DNA of 64,000 nucleotides, from the NCBI GenBank assembly GCA_030345135.1, contig CP128386.1, positions 5,719,327 through 5,783,326 of the forward strand, read 5' to 3'. The position numbers were made by a program, and so were the translations under genes. The stretch comes from Chitinophagaceae bacterium DXS (GTDB lineage Bacteria; Bacteroidota; Bacteroidia; Chitinophagales; Chitinophagaceae). The notes under the pieces were generated by a model, which was given only the letters and a program-made list of their open reading frames with translations, was not told the DNA's origin and ran no database searches. Of the stretch, positions 7,507 to 14,628 are shown one piece after another (within the stretch, counting starts at the first letter, position 1; each line of letters begins with the position of its first letter).

Positions 7507-8130
7507 TTAACCAACAAAATTAAATTCGTCTGCGATTATATACGAGTTATCTATAAATAGAATCTTTGCGGTTCCTATCTCTTCCTTGTGGTTTTGTCCG
7601 TCCCAATATTGAGGAATTCTGTCGCCAATTATGGTGTAGCCAATATTGTGTCTCTTTAAAATGGTTGCATATTCTTCTAGTAACTTTCTTGGTCCCTTTG
7701 CTAACAGTCCATTTTTTGATTGAATTAAATTGTAAAAATTGTAGGGCTGATTTAAAGAGTCTTCAAAGTTTAGCTGTCCGTTAAAAATGCTGTTGTGAAT
7801 GCGATATAAGTCTAGGAAAAGTTTATCACTGTCGCTGCAGTCACCTTTAAAATACATTGAACATTGTTTGTCCGAATAATACCAAAGAAGCGGATTATCA
7901 TTAGATATTTCAATGGATGATGCAGTGTCCAAATAAATTTTACTTGAACGATATTGAACTGTATTTATCTTCCACTCAAAAAAATAGTTCTTCTCGTCAT
8001 TATACCCAAGTCCTGAAACCTGAATTCTAAAGCTCGGGTTTTCATTTTCATAGTCAACTCGCAAAAACGAGATTGCAATATCTTCTGGGTCATGATTTGT
8101 CAATATGTCTTGTAATTTTTCTGGAAGCAT
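7507..8130 (-). CDS. Hypothetical protein, immunity-like
   Basis: 207 residues from the ATG complementary to 8128-8130. The frame stays open to 8232, but those extra codons lie in the dispersed repeat at 8198-8280 and look non-coding on this strand. The protein (MLPEKLQDILTNHDPED...) is soluble, beta-rich and aromatic, with SGLGYNDEKNYFFEWKI and a C-terminal ILFIDNSYIIADEFNF. I do not recognise the family. The strand, size and company suggest an orphan immunity or effector-adaptor gene. Confidence 0.55.
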   Translation of the reverse strand: MLPEKLQDILTNHDPEDIAISFLRVDYENENPSFRIQVSGLGYNDEKNYFFEWKINTVQYRSSKIYLDTASSIEISNDNPLLWYYSDKQCSMYFKGDCSDSDKLFLDLYRIHNSIFNGQLNFEDSLNQPYNFYNLIQSKNGLLAKGPRKLLEEYATILKRHNIGYTIIGDRIPQYWDGQNHKEEIGTAKILFIDNSYIIADEFNFVG

Positions 8131-8197
8131 TTGATGTCGATTTAAAATGGCAGGCAACAGCAGGGTATTACCACAGTAGGGAAATTTGGAAACCCAA

Positions 8198-8280
8198 AAG
8201 CTCCGCCACCTCAGCCACAGGCGCCAGGGCAAGGATTAATGCATAAAAAACGCTAAAAAAACACAATCACCCAATTAAAA
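8198..8280 (+). repeat. Dispersed 84-bp repeat, copy 2; relic of a coding C-terminus
   Basis: On the plus strand the frame is open upstream (ITTVGKFGNPK) and continues APPPQPQAPGQGLMHKKR, then stop. The 3' flank is the same as in copy 1. No start codon or full gene remains, so I read it as the tail of a lost gene. Confidence 0.65.
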
Positions 8281-8424
8281 AATGGCTTTAAAACCGGCAA
8301 GAACTTTCATGCTAAGTCTCCACATATTTGCCAATGATTTAATTTTGACCATCTATTAAATTTCTTTCGTGAACTCGCAAAGCATGGCTCAATAAACTAA
8401 ATACCATTCAAAACCAGTAAATGT

Positions 8425-8432
8425 TATATTTG
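8425..8432 (+). promoter_or_regulatory. Bacteroidetes -7 box (TATATTTG) for the XRE gene
   Basis: Perfect match to TAnnTTTG, 23 bp ahead of the ATG at 8456. No clear TTG -33 box is found at the usual spacing. Confidence 0.45.
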
Positions 8433-8455
8433 TTCACTCATATATTTTTACAGCT

Positions 8456-8863
8456 ATGGCACAACATACAACCCATCTCGGAGAAAAAATTAAAGGTGTA
8501 AGGGAAATGCTCGGTGTAAAACAAGATGCCCTCGCAATTGAACTGGGTGATGACTGGAATCAAAGAAAGGTTTCCATGTTAGAAGCAAAGGCTGAAATAG
8601 AGCCAGCTTTATTGGAGAAAGTTGCAGCGGCGTTAAAGGTGCCGAAAGAAATGATCGAGAATTTTGATAGGGCAGAAGTGGTCAATATTTGTTCCAATAC
8701 ATTTACACAGTCGACATTGAACGGTATTAACTATTATCCCACTTTCAATCCTATTGAAAAAATTATCGAAATTTATAAAGAAAGGGAAGTGCTATTTGAA
8801 AGAATGTTGAAAGACAAAGATGAAATGATTGCAAGGCTGGAAAGTTTATTAAACGGTAAATAA
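8456..8863 (+). CDS. XRE-family HTH regulator with C-terminal coiled coil
   Basis: 135 residues. The N-terminal helix-turn-helix spans about residues 8-66: GEKIKGVREMLGVKQDALAI, then WNQRKVSMLEAKAEI and LEKVAAALKVPKEMI. A short asparagine-rich linker is followed by a heptad-like helix (about 97-132, IIEIYKEREVLFERMLKDKD) that should dimerise. Very similar regulators are abundant in Chitinophagaceae. It is the only plus-strand gene in this accessory stretch and has its own -7 box. Its targets are unknown; the defence genes at 9.4-13.4 kb are possible but unproven. Confidence 0.85.
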   Translation: MAQHTTHLGEKIKGVREMLGVKQDALAIELGDDWNQRKVSMLEAKAEIEPALLEKVAAALKVPKEMIENFDRAEVVNICSNTFTQSTLNGINYYPTFNPIEKIIEIYKEREVLFERMLKDKDEMIARLESLLNGK

Positions 8864-8946
8864 AATAACTTTCTATTCAAGCAAATCCTGCTTAATGAAA
8901 TTTCTAACGTTTTGCTTGGATGTTGCAAGTTTCAAAAATGAAACAG

Positions 8947-8997
8947 CTTGGAGTTAGGCTTAACAAGCTGGCTTAAGCTTAGAAATAGGACTCCAAG
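8947..8997 (+). other. Long nested hairpin in a 520-bp gene-free gap
   Basis: Outer arms CTTGGAGT (8947-8954) and ACTCCAAG (8990-8997), with inner arms GCTTAA/TTAAGC. It lies 84 bp after the XRE stop. It could be a terminator-like or small-RNA structure. In the rest of 8864-9384 I see no gene or known element. Confidence 0.4.
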
Positions 8998-9384
8998 TTT
9001 TAATGCAGGAAATTTTTACCTTTATTTTGAAAGAGGAATTTTTGAGAAAAGATTTTTTTCGCAAAAATAAAATCGCCTAAAAGAGGTCTTTTTACTTTCC
9101 ATAAATTGACTGCAGCAAAACTTCATAAAATGCATTTGACGACGACGGTGAAAGGGCTACACTTATGCGAAATTAGAAGGGGTCTTGCAGGCATGTTCTT
9201 AATTTGACTACTTTTTCATATTGAAAGTCGCCGGCGCTTCCCCCCAAGTCCGAGTGGAGATTTTGCTAAGCCAAAAAAAAAGATTCCGAGGTCGTTGGGG
9301 GACATTTGTAGAGTTCGTATTTAAGTGTAGTATGTAATAGTTAGTTGCACGGAAATGCGCGAACCCATGATATTGCCGGCAGTT

Positions 9385-9813
9385 TTATCCTTCAGGTTTA
9401 ACAATGTCGTTATTATGTGGGATATTGCTAATTGGTTGGCTACCTTCTGACTCTTCAACTTCCAGGATCGAGTCTGGACTTATTCTGTCTCTTATAGTTT
9501 TTATTACTTTTCTTATTGACTTTCGACCTATCCACCACCTTATTAAAAGATAAGTTCCTACAATAAAGCCAATGATTGTTGTAAACAAAAAGCCTTGTTG
9601 TAGTAATGGAGTTTTAAAGGTAGCAGAAGAAAGCGTTAAGATGCCTGAAAAGGAAAGTGAAAAAAGGAAAATTGCAAAATTTAGTTGCAAGTTGGCTTCT
9701 TCGCCGTTTTCCAGAAGGTCCAATTCATTTTCCTTTACTTCGTATAGGTTGACAGAGTCCACCCTACCTCGTCTAACCATGAAAGGTTTGTCGGCCTGTG
9801 TGTTCTTTGTCAT
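9385..9813 (-). CDS. Two-TM membrane protein paired with a Cas2-like protein
   Basis: 142 residues. The N-terminal soluble part is acidic (VNLYEVKENELDLLENGEEAN). Two transmembrane segments follow (about 45-66 and 75-96), then a basic stretch WIGRKSIRKVIK and a polar acidic tail. This layout resembles small 2-TM pore-type effectors of the kind described in conflict systems, but I cannot name a family. The start is separated by one base from the stop of the Cas2-like gene upstream (9815-10084), so the pair is almost certainly one operon. Confidence 0.6.
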   Translation of the reverse strand: MTKNTQADKPFMVRRGRVDSVNLYEVKENELDLLENGEEANLQLNFAIFLFSLSFSGILTLSSATFKTPLLQQGFLFTTIIGFIVGTYLLIRWWIGRKSIRKVIKTIRDRISPDSILEVEESEGSQPISNIPHNNDIVKPEG

Positions 9814-9814
9814 A

Positions 9815-10084
9815 TTAGAGATATTTTTTTAACCATTCAGAATTGTCATTACCATAGGGGTTTTTCCAAGCAGCTTCTACTCCGGTTCTGATAACAAAAA
9901 TTCTATCTTCATTTGTCATCAAGGGTGATACGAAGTCTCTAATTTCGGTAGCTTTTTTATCTGTTCTAATTGCCCACGCATTGTCATGAATAGGACAATA
10001 AGTATTAAATTCTTTTAGTTTATTTTTTACAGATAGCCTTCGAGCTGCGTCTTTTATTTCAAATGTCACTATATAAGTAGTCAT
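9815..10084 (-). CDS. Cas2-like (SinR/VapD-type ferredoxin fold) protein
   Basis: 89 residues. It begins TTYIVTFEIKDAARR, a Cas2-type first strand ending in an acidic residue, and continues KNKLKEFNTYCPIHDNAWAI, then DRIFVIRTG and a C-terminal NSEWLKKYL. This matches the family often annotated as SinR-like or Cas2-like, small dimeric ferredoxin-fold proteins related to VapD toxins and Cas2. There is no cas1 or CRISPR array nearby, so it is not an adaptation module. It is operonic with the 2-TM protein, which suggests a two-gene toxin or abortive-infection unit (inference). Confidence 0.65.
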   Translation of the reverse strand: MTTYIVTFEIKDAARRLSVKNKLKEFNTYCPIHDNAWAIRTDKKATEIRDFVSPLMTNEDRIFVIRTGVEAAWKNPYGNDNSEWLKKYL

Positions 10085-10241
10085 TCCTAATCAATTAATT
10101 TTCAGAGCAAATTTATAATAATTGAATTCTTCGAAAATAATAAAAGGTACAATAGTAAATTAAGTAGTTTGGAAGTGCGAACATAATTATATCAACTTCG
10201 GCTCCGTTATTTTTGTTGAATGGAGATACAAAAGATGATTT

Positions 10242-12164
10242 TTAGGTTTTCAGAGTTTTGTCCGTTTGGGCGTAGTAATGCCCAACACAATACACAGTTC
10301 CTTCTAATTCATCTGCGATCATTGACGTACTGAAAATTATTTGATGCTCTTGTTTGTGTTTATATTTTTCTGATAAATTTGTTATCAGATTTTGAAAATT
10401 TTGAGTTCTTTCTTTCTCCATTCCTTTATCTTCCATGTTATCACATAAGATGAATTTTGGATACCGCATGGATTCTATATCGAGGGAAGAAAAAAATATA
10501 GAGAATCTGATTGCATTCTTTAGATAAGTATTTGAACTAGCGGAAAAATTAAAATTGCCATCCAAGGACATTGAATCATCATAAAAATCAACCTTTACTT
10601 CATTTGCCGTTTTGAACTCGCCTTGCCTATCTAAGTCATTCTTCAAAATATATACTGACTTTCTTTGAATGTCGGCAAGCGCTCTGTCTTTATTGGATCT
10701 CTGGATATTTTCCTTGTGAGCTATTGAAAGTCGCAGGATTTCAAGTTTTGAGGATTGTTCTGCTAGTTCAGATTTTAATTGATCTAATAGGTAAATACCT
10801 TGTAACTGTTGAGCAAGTAATTCAATTTGCTTTTCTACACTTCCCTTCTGAATTAGCAGGCTGTCAATTTTATCATCTCTGGATGATTGGCTTTCGGAAA
10901 TTGCTAAATCCAGTTCTCTTTGCAGTATAATAACTTTTTCTTTATACTCAGGTAGACTCCCTCTTAATTGAGAGATCAATTTTTGTTTTTTTGCTAGCAA
11001 ATCTGTTGATTCTTGAACTTGTATTTCTAACTCGTGCTTTAATCGTTTTGCGTGAGTGCGCTCTTCTGTATCTATAAGGGTTTGTTTGCAAAGGAAACAG
11101 TGTCCTTCAGCAATATGACTTTCTAGAGGGTTTAAACATTCTGGACAATGATCTAAAGAAAGTTGCCCCAAAGTTTTTCTAGTTAAAATTGAGTTGTCAA
11201 TTTCAATTACTCGTTTCTGAAGCGTATCAATGAAATATTTAGAATCAATAATGTCTAAGTCAAGTTGATATATATTATTTGTGATGTCCTTCAAGTTTTG
11301 CTTTGCTGGGATCAATTCATGTTGAACTTGTTCAACTCTTGTGGCAGAGTTTTTTGCGATTCTTATTTTTTCTAATTGCTTCGTGGCAGTAATTTCTTTT
11401 TGTATTTCATTGAGTTCTAATCTTACTTTTTCAACTTGTTTATTTAATTCGTCCACAGTTGTCGCATTGCCCGATTTTGCGTACGCTTTATTTAAGTTTT
11501 CAAATTCCCTTTTCTTCTCGTCATGATCTTTTTGGATCTTCCTGAAAGACAACCTATCCTTGTAAAGCGAATCATCGTAAACTCCTAGGAGAAGTTCTGA
11601 GATAGCTTGTCTAGTTAACGGATGGTCGAAGTTTTCATATTTAAACAAATTCTGTGTTGGCGAATCTTGGTCGATATAAAGCAATCTTAATACTTGATGT
11701 ATTGTAATGTTACTCTCATTCTCACTTTTGACTTCAGGAAAAGATAATGCATTGAATAAGATATTTGTAAAACTAAGTCTTTCATCACTTTGAGAATAGG
11801 GGAATGTTTTCCAGCTGATTGAATCAATCTTTGCTTCTTCAAAGCTTCCCCAAAAAATACTCATCGGCTGCCGAAGCTGTTGAGTGACTTTTCTTCTTAA
11901 TGTATAAGTCGCCTTGTTGATTTCAACTTCCGCAAATACTTCGTTGCATTTTGCTGACTCTGAGTTCCAATTATTGTAATCGCCGCCCAAAGCATAAAAT
12001 ATAAAATTTGAAATTGTAGACTTGCCTGAACTATTCTGGCCTCTTATGATATTGACGCCTTTATGAAATATTTCGTCATAAGCAATTGCTCCAGTATACG
12101 AAGTTATGACAAGTCTGTTCAGAAAAAGATATGGTTTATGTTCTTGGGTCATATTTAAAATCAA
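10242..12164 (-). CDS. ABC-3C system ATPase (SMC/Rad50-like)
   Basis: 640 residues from the ATG at 12164; the ATG at 12152 (MTQEHKPYLF) is an equally good start. Walker A is GQNSSGKST (about 42-50). A long coiled-coil middle is interrupted at about 335-356 by CPEC...CFLC, a zinc-hook-like pair. The Walker B region, FILCDNMEDKGMEKE, lies near residue 571. DN(I/M)EDKGM is typical of ATPases from ABC three-component systems, which I know as predicted conflict (antiphage) systems. It overlaps the middle-component gene by 17-29 bp. It is the last gene of the operon 13401-10242 and probably the energy-driven sensor or activator. Confidence 0.82.
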   Translation of the reverse strand: MILNMTQEHKPYLFLNRLVITSYTGAIAYDEIFHKGVNIIRGQNSSGKSTISNFIFYALGGDYNNWNSESAKCNEVFAEVEINKATYTLRRKVTQQLRQPMSIFWGSFEEAKIDSISWKTFPYSQSDERLSFTNILFNALSFPEVKSENESNITIHQVLRLLYIDQDSPTQNLFKYENFDHPLTRQAISELLLGVYDDSLYKDRLSFRKIQKDHDEKKREFENLNKAYAKSGNATTVDELNKQVEKVRLELNEIQKEITATKQLEKIRIAKNSATRVEQVQHELIPAKQNLKDITNNIYQLDLDIIDSKYFIDTLQKRVIEIDNSILTRKTLGQLSLDHCPECLNPLESHIAEGHCFLCKQTLIDTEERTHAKRLKHELEIQVQESTDLLAKKQKLISQLRGSLPEYKEKVIILQRELDLAISESQSSRDDKIDSLLIQKGSVEKQIELLAQQLQGIYLLDQLKSELAEQSSKLEILRLSIAHKENIQRSNKDRALADIQRKSVYILKNDLDRQGEFKTANEVKVDFYDDSMSLDGNFNFSASSNTYLKNAIRFSIFFSSLDIESMRYPKFILCDNMEDKGMEKERTQNFQNLITNLSEKYKHKQEHQIIFSTSMIADELEGTVYCVGHYYAQTDKTLKT

Positions 12165-12648
12165 TTAAGCCTGTTCTTGCTTTTAATCCGTTTCTGCCGT
12201 AGAGAGGAAGATCAACGAACTCGTTAACTATAAGTTTAATTATATTACTTTTTTCGGTTGTTAAATTGTTCAGCTTTTCGAGTAATTCGCCTGGAATTTC
12301 CTTTTTAGTCTTTACAATCTTGTTTTTCAACAAACTCTGAGAATCAATAAAACCATATGAGGCTAAGCATTTTGCAGCTGATAATTGATAAGTTTTCATT
12401 CGTTCGAAAATTCTTTTTGGATCTGACAAATGCTCGTAAGGGTTTTCTTTGTATTTAAAAACATTCTCTTTGAGCTTACGAAGATTTGAAGGAAATGCGA
12501 TGCCACGAACTTGGCTGGGAAATGCAAGATAAAAATCCCAGATTTTTAATTTATCAAAATGTACTTCTTCATCCTTTATATAATGAAGCAATGACAACAT
12601 TCTAAAAATGCAATTGTATAAATCGAAAGCTGGATGATAAACTAACAT
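12136..12648 (-). CDS. ABC-3C middle component
   Basis: 170 residues, soluble and mostly helical. It begins MLVYHPAFDLYNCIFRMLSL and contains the KLKIWDFYLAFP segment and the C-terminal LPLYGRNGLKARTGL that are common in ABC-3C middle-component proteins (winged-helix-like adaptors). It starts directly after the stop of the CTD gene with no gap and overlaps the ATPase gene. Tight coupling is therefore evident. The role inferred for the family is to bridge the ATPase and the CTD/effector protein. Confidence 0.75.
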   Translation of the reverse strand: MLVYHPAFDLYNCIFRMLSLLHYIKDEEVHFDKLKIWDFYLAFPSQVRGIAFPSNLRKLKENVFKYKENPYEHLSDPKRIFERMKTYQLSAAKCLASYGFIDSQSLLKNKIVKTKKEIPGELLEKLNNLTTEKSNIIKLIVNEFVDLPLYGRNGLKARTGLIDFKYDPRT

Positions 12649-13218
12649 CTATTTTGTCCACTTAATATGGCAATTGCCCGTTAAAAAATATAGCATCCCA
12701 TTTATGTGCTGCGCAGTGATTCCTAGAAGATTTTCATCAAGTTGTTCTTTTATTGGTTCGATTAGCCTTTCAGTTATCATTGAATTTATAGTGTCAGGGT
12801 CTTCATTTCTGCAAATCAATGGATAAATTTCGTTTATAAATCTTGATTGCACTTCTGCGAGAAGATGCAATAGGATAGTTTGGGCAGCTTCGGAAAACTG
12901 GTAATGAAATAATTTTCTGTGGTATCTATCTTTAAAATCTATTGCAAAATCAATTAAATCCTGTCTATTTCCTTTTAATAACTTGGTCTTTAAATCGATA
13001 ATATCATCCTGCTTTTTGTTGTAGTAGTAATCTAAATCCTCAATGAATGTACTCAGCTGCTGATTTTCTTGTTGTTCATTTTTGAACTTATCTGAAAGGA
13101 TTTTCATGTAGGATGCCTTGGAACCTGAATAATGGTAGTGTTTTGACTTGTCAATATCTCGCCCTGCAATATCTCCACCAATTTCGGAATTATCAACCTT
13201 TACAATTTCGTCAGGCAT
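12649..13218 (-). CDS. ABC-3C CTD-type protein with N-terminal GGDIAGRDI motif
   Basis: 189 residues. An N-terminal motif (residues 13-22, IGGDIAGRDI) is followed by a histidine/tyrosine patch (KHYHYSG), a helical region and a C-terminal domain ending ITAQHINGMLYFLTGNCHIKW. That ending is the signature I associate with ABC-3C C-terminal domains. No nuclease or other effector domain is fused, which is unusual for the first component of such systems. The same GGDxAGRDI motif closes the small membrane protein encoded 6 bp upstream, which suggests that the motif mediates pairing between the two (inference). Confidence 0.75.
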   Translation of the reverse strand: MPDEIVKVDNSEIGGDIAGRDIDKSKHYHYSGSKASYMKILSDKFKNEQQENQQLSTFIEDLDYYYNKKQDDIIDLKTKLLKGNRQDLIDFAIDFKDRYHRKLFHYQFSEAAQTILLHLLAEVQSRFINEIYPLICRNEDPDTINSMITERLIEPIKEQLDENLLGITAQHINGMLYFLTGNCHIKWTK

Positions 13219-13224
13219 TTAAAT

Positions 13225-13401
13225 CTATTTTTGAATATCTCTGCCAGCTACGTCACCCCCGACATTACTGTCCTTAATATTAACACTTCCAGAATTTTTT
13301 GTTGTTTTCTTTTTTAAAACAAACTTGAATATTAAGCCGGCACCAACAATTCCAGCTATTACTGCCAAAATTATCTTAGTTGAGTTATCGTTTAAGTCCA
13401 T
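13225..13401 (-). CDS. Mini membrane protein with C-terminal GGDVAGRDI motif (ABC-3C operon)
   Basis: 58 residues, start ATG complementary to 13399-13401, stop at 13225-13227. The layout is a polar N-terminus (MDLNDNSTK), one hydrophobic helix (about 9-29), a basic KKK stop-transfer stretch and a tail ending SNVGGDVAGRDIQK. The tail repeats the N-terminal motif of the next gene (NSEIGGDIAGRDIDK) almost residue for residue. The 6-bp spacing makes it the first gene of the ABC-3C operon. It probably tethers the system to the membrane or is itself a membrane effector. I know no named family. Confidence 0.7.
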   Translation of the reverse strand: MDLNDNSTKIILAVIAGIVGAGLIFKFVLKKKTTKNSGSVNIKDSNVGGDVAGRDIQK

Positions 13402-13620
13402 AAGCGCTATTTTGGGATTAATTTAAAAATTAGTCAATATTTTAATTATACATTGTATTCAATACTGCGCCAGTCATTTTTGCTTCTGAGAGTCTCGAAG
13501 GATGGCACTCAATCTTGAACTTTTATTTTGACTTAGTTCTGCTCATTTTTTTTGCGGCATGTGAATTATGTGAGATCTCTTGACCTTCATTTTTGGGCTA
13601 ATAAATGCACAGTGTTGGGT

Positions 13621-13708
13621 AAGCTCTGCCACCTCAGCCACAACTTTAGGGCAAGGATTGGAGATATCTTATAAAAAAAGACAAAAAACCTCAATCAACC
13701 AATTAAAA
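13621..13708 (+). repeat. Dispersed 84-bp repeat, copy 3 (decayed)
   Basis: Keeps GCCACCTCAGCCACA, TTTAGGGCAAGGATT and the flank CCAATTAAAAT of copies 1 and 2, but has lost one base, so the coding frame of the tail is broken. LGQGL and YKKR can still be read in the shifted frame. It lies in the 353-bp gap between the ABC-3C operon and the PAP2-like gene; nothing else is seen there. Confidence 0.55.
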
Positions 13709-13754
13709 TCCTTCAGATATCGGCTTGTAAAAGAATTTGCGGAAGCTTCTGGTT

Positions 13755-14408
13755 CTACACCCACCACGCAATCAACTCACAAATCACCCCCACAACAAAT
13801 CCCGCATAAACCTCAAATGTTGTATGCTCACTTAAGATCAATCTTGCAGAGCAAACCAGGCCCGCAAGCAGGGTAACTACGGTGATGTCTTCACCAAGAT
13901 GGATGGAGTAAGTAAAACAGGAAAGGATAATGAGCAGCCAGCCGCCGGCAATGCCCATGGCGTGCATGCTTATTTTGAAGAAGTTGTTTAATACAAGTCC
14001 GGCAATGGTGGTAAGAAAGCTTCCAAAGAAAAATACGCGCAGGATCTCGGGTTGCAGTTGTTCCTTACTGAAGTTTTTGCTCAGGTACCACATCCACCAG
14101 TAAAAGAACATGGTAATAATGTAGGGTACAATTCTATCTTTTTGCGTGCGCAGGTAAATGTTGTTGATGAATTTCAGGCGCCAGAGCAGGAACACTGCAA
14201 AGGCCGGGAAAAATGCCGTCATCCAGAACACGCTGAAAACGCGCAGCTTCAACACATTTGCCGGGTAATTGAATTCGTAGGGAAACCGTACAATCAGCCA
14301 AAGAAATACATAGGTAGGTATAAACAACGGGTGAAAAGCATACGAAAGAAACTTAGCTGGAATTCTAAGCCATGAAAAAGTCTGCTGTTCCGTTAGATTA
14401 CGTTCCAT
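13755..14408 (-). CDS. PAP2-like integral membrane protein
   Basis: 217 residues with about five to six transmembrane helices. Two motifs resemble reduced PAP2 phosphatase active-site elements: KISMHAMGIAGG (about 142-153, SMH) and SEHTTFEVYAGFVVG (about 191-205). The third Lys/Arg motif may be RTQKDRIVP (about 83-91). Bacteroidetes proteins of this kind are usually annotated as PA-phosphatase-related. It may dephosphorylate a lipid phosphate at the membrane, but the motifs are not canonical and activity is uncertain. It marks the start of the conserved chromosomal part. Confidence 0.6.
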   Translation of the reverse strand: MERNLTEQQTFSWLRIPAKFLSYAFHPLFIPTYVFLWLIVRFPYEFNYPANVLKLRVFSVFWMTAFFPAFAVFLLWRLKFINNIYLRTQKDRIVPYIITMFFYWWMWYLSKNFSKEQLQPEILRVFFFGSFLTTIAGLVLNNFFKISMHAMGIAGGWLLIILSCFTYSIHLGEDITVVTLLAGLVCSARLILSEHTTFEVYAGFVVGVICELIAWWV

Positions 14409-14606
14409 TGCGATTGGAGGATTTTTTTGCGATGCAAGATAGTGCTAAGTCAAAAGTAAAAATTCAAAAGTAAAAAGTTTTAATGCGGGGTCGCGGACAC
14501 CTCAATAAGAACCTGATTTGGGACCATTCTTATTTGATGAAACATAAAATTGCGTCAAAACATGCGATGCCAGGGCTAATAGCTGATAGCTGACGGCTGA
14601 TAGCTG

Positions 14607-14628
14607 GAGACGGATGGCAATCCGTCTC
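14607..14628. repeat. Perfect 9-bp hairpin touching the rpoN stop codon
   Basis: GAGACGGAT-GGCA-ATCCGTCTC. Hairpins of this GAGACGGAT type are common intergenic repeats in these bacteria. There is no T-run on the rpoN side, so a role as terminator is not supported. It is preceded by a degenerate AGCTGATAGCTG tract (14576-14605). Confidence 0.6.

Noticed and set aside
9815-10084. CRISPR adaptation module because of the Cas2-like gene
   Set aside because: No cas1, no effector genes and no regularly spaced array; the neighbour is a 2-TM protein.
1-13708. Integron-like cassette array (small genes separated by repeats)
   Set aside because: The repeats lack conserved RYYYAAC/GTTRRRY core pairs, occur in both orientations, are linked to a RAYT, and no integrase is present.
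13580-13876. Plus-strand 98-codon open frame
   Set aside because: Spans the decayed repeat copy 3 and the antisense end of the PAP2-like gene; only the LGQGL/YKKR remnant is meaningful.
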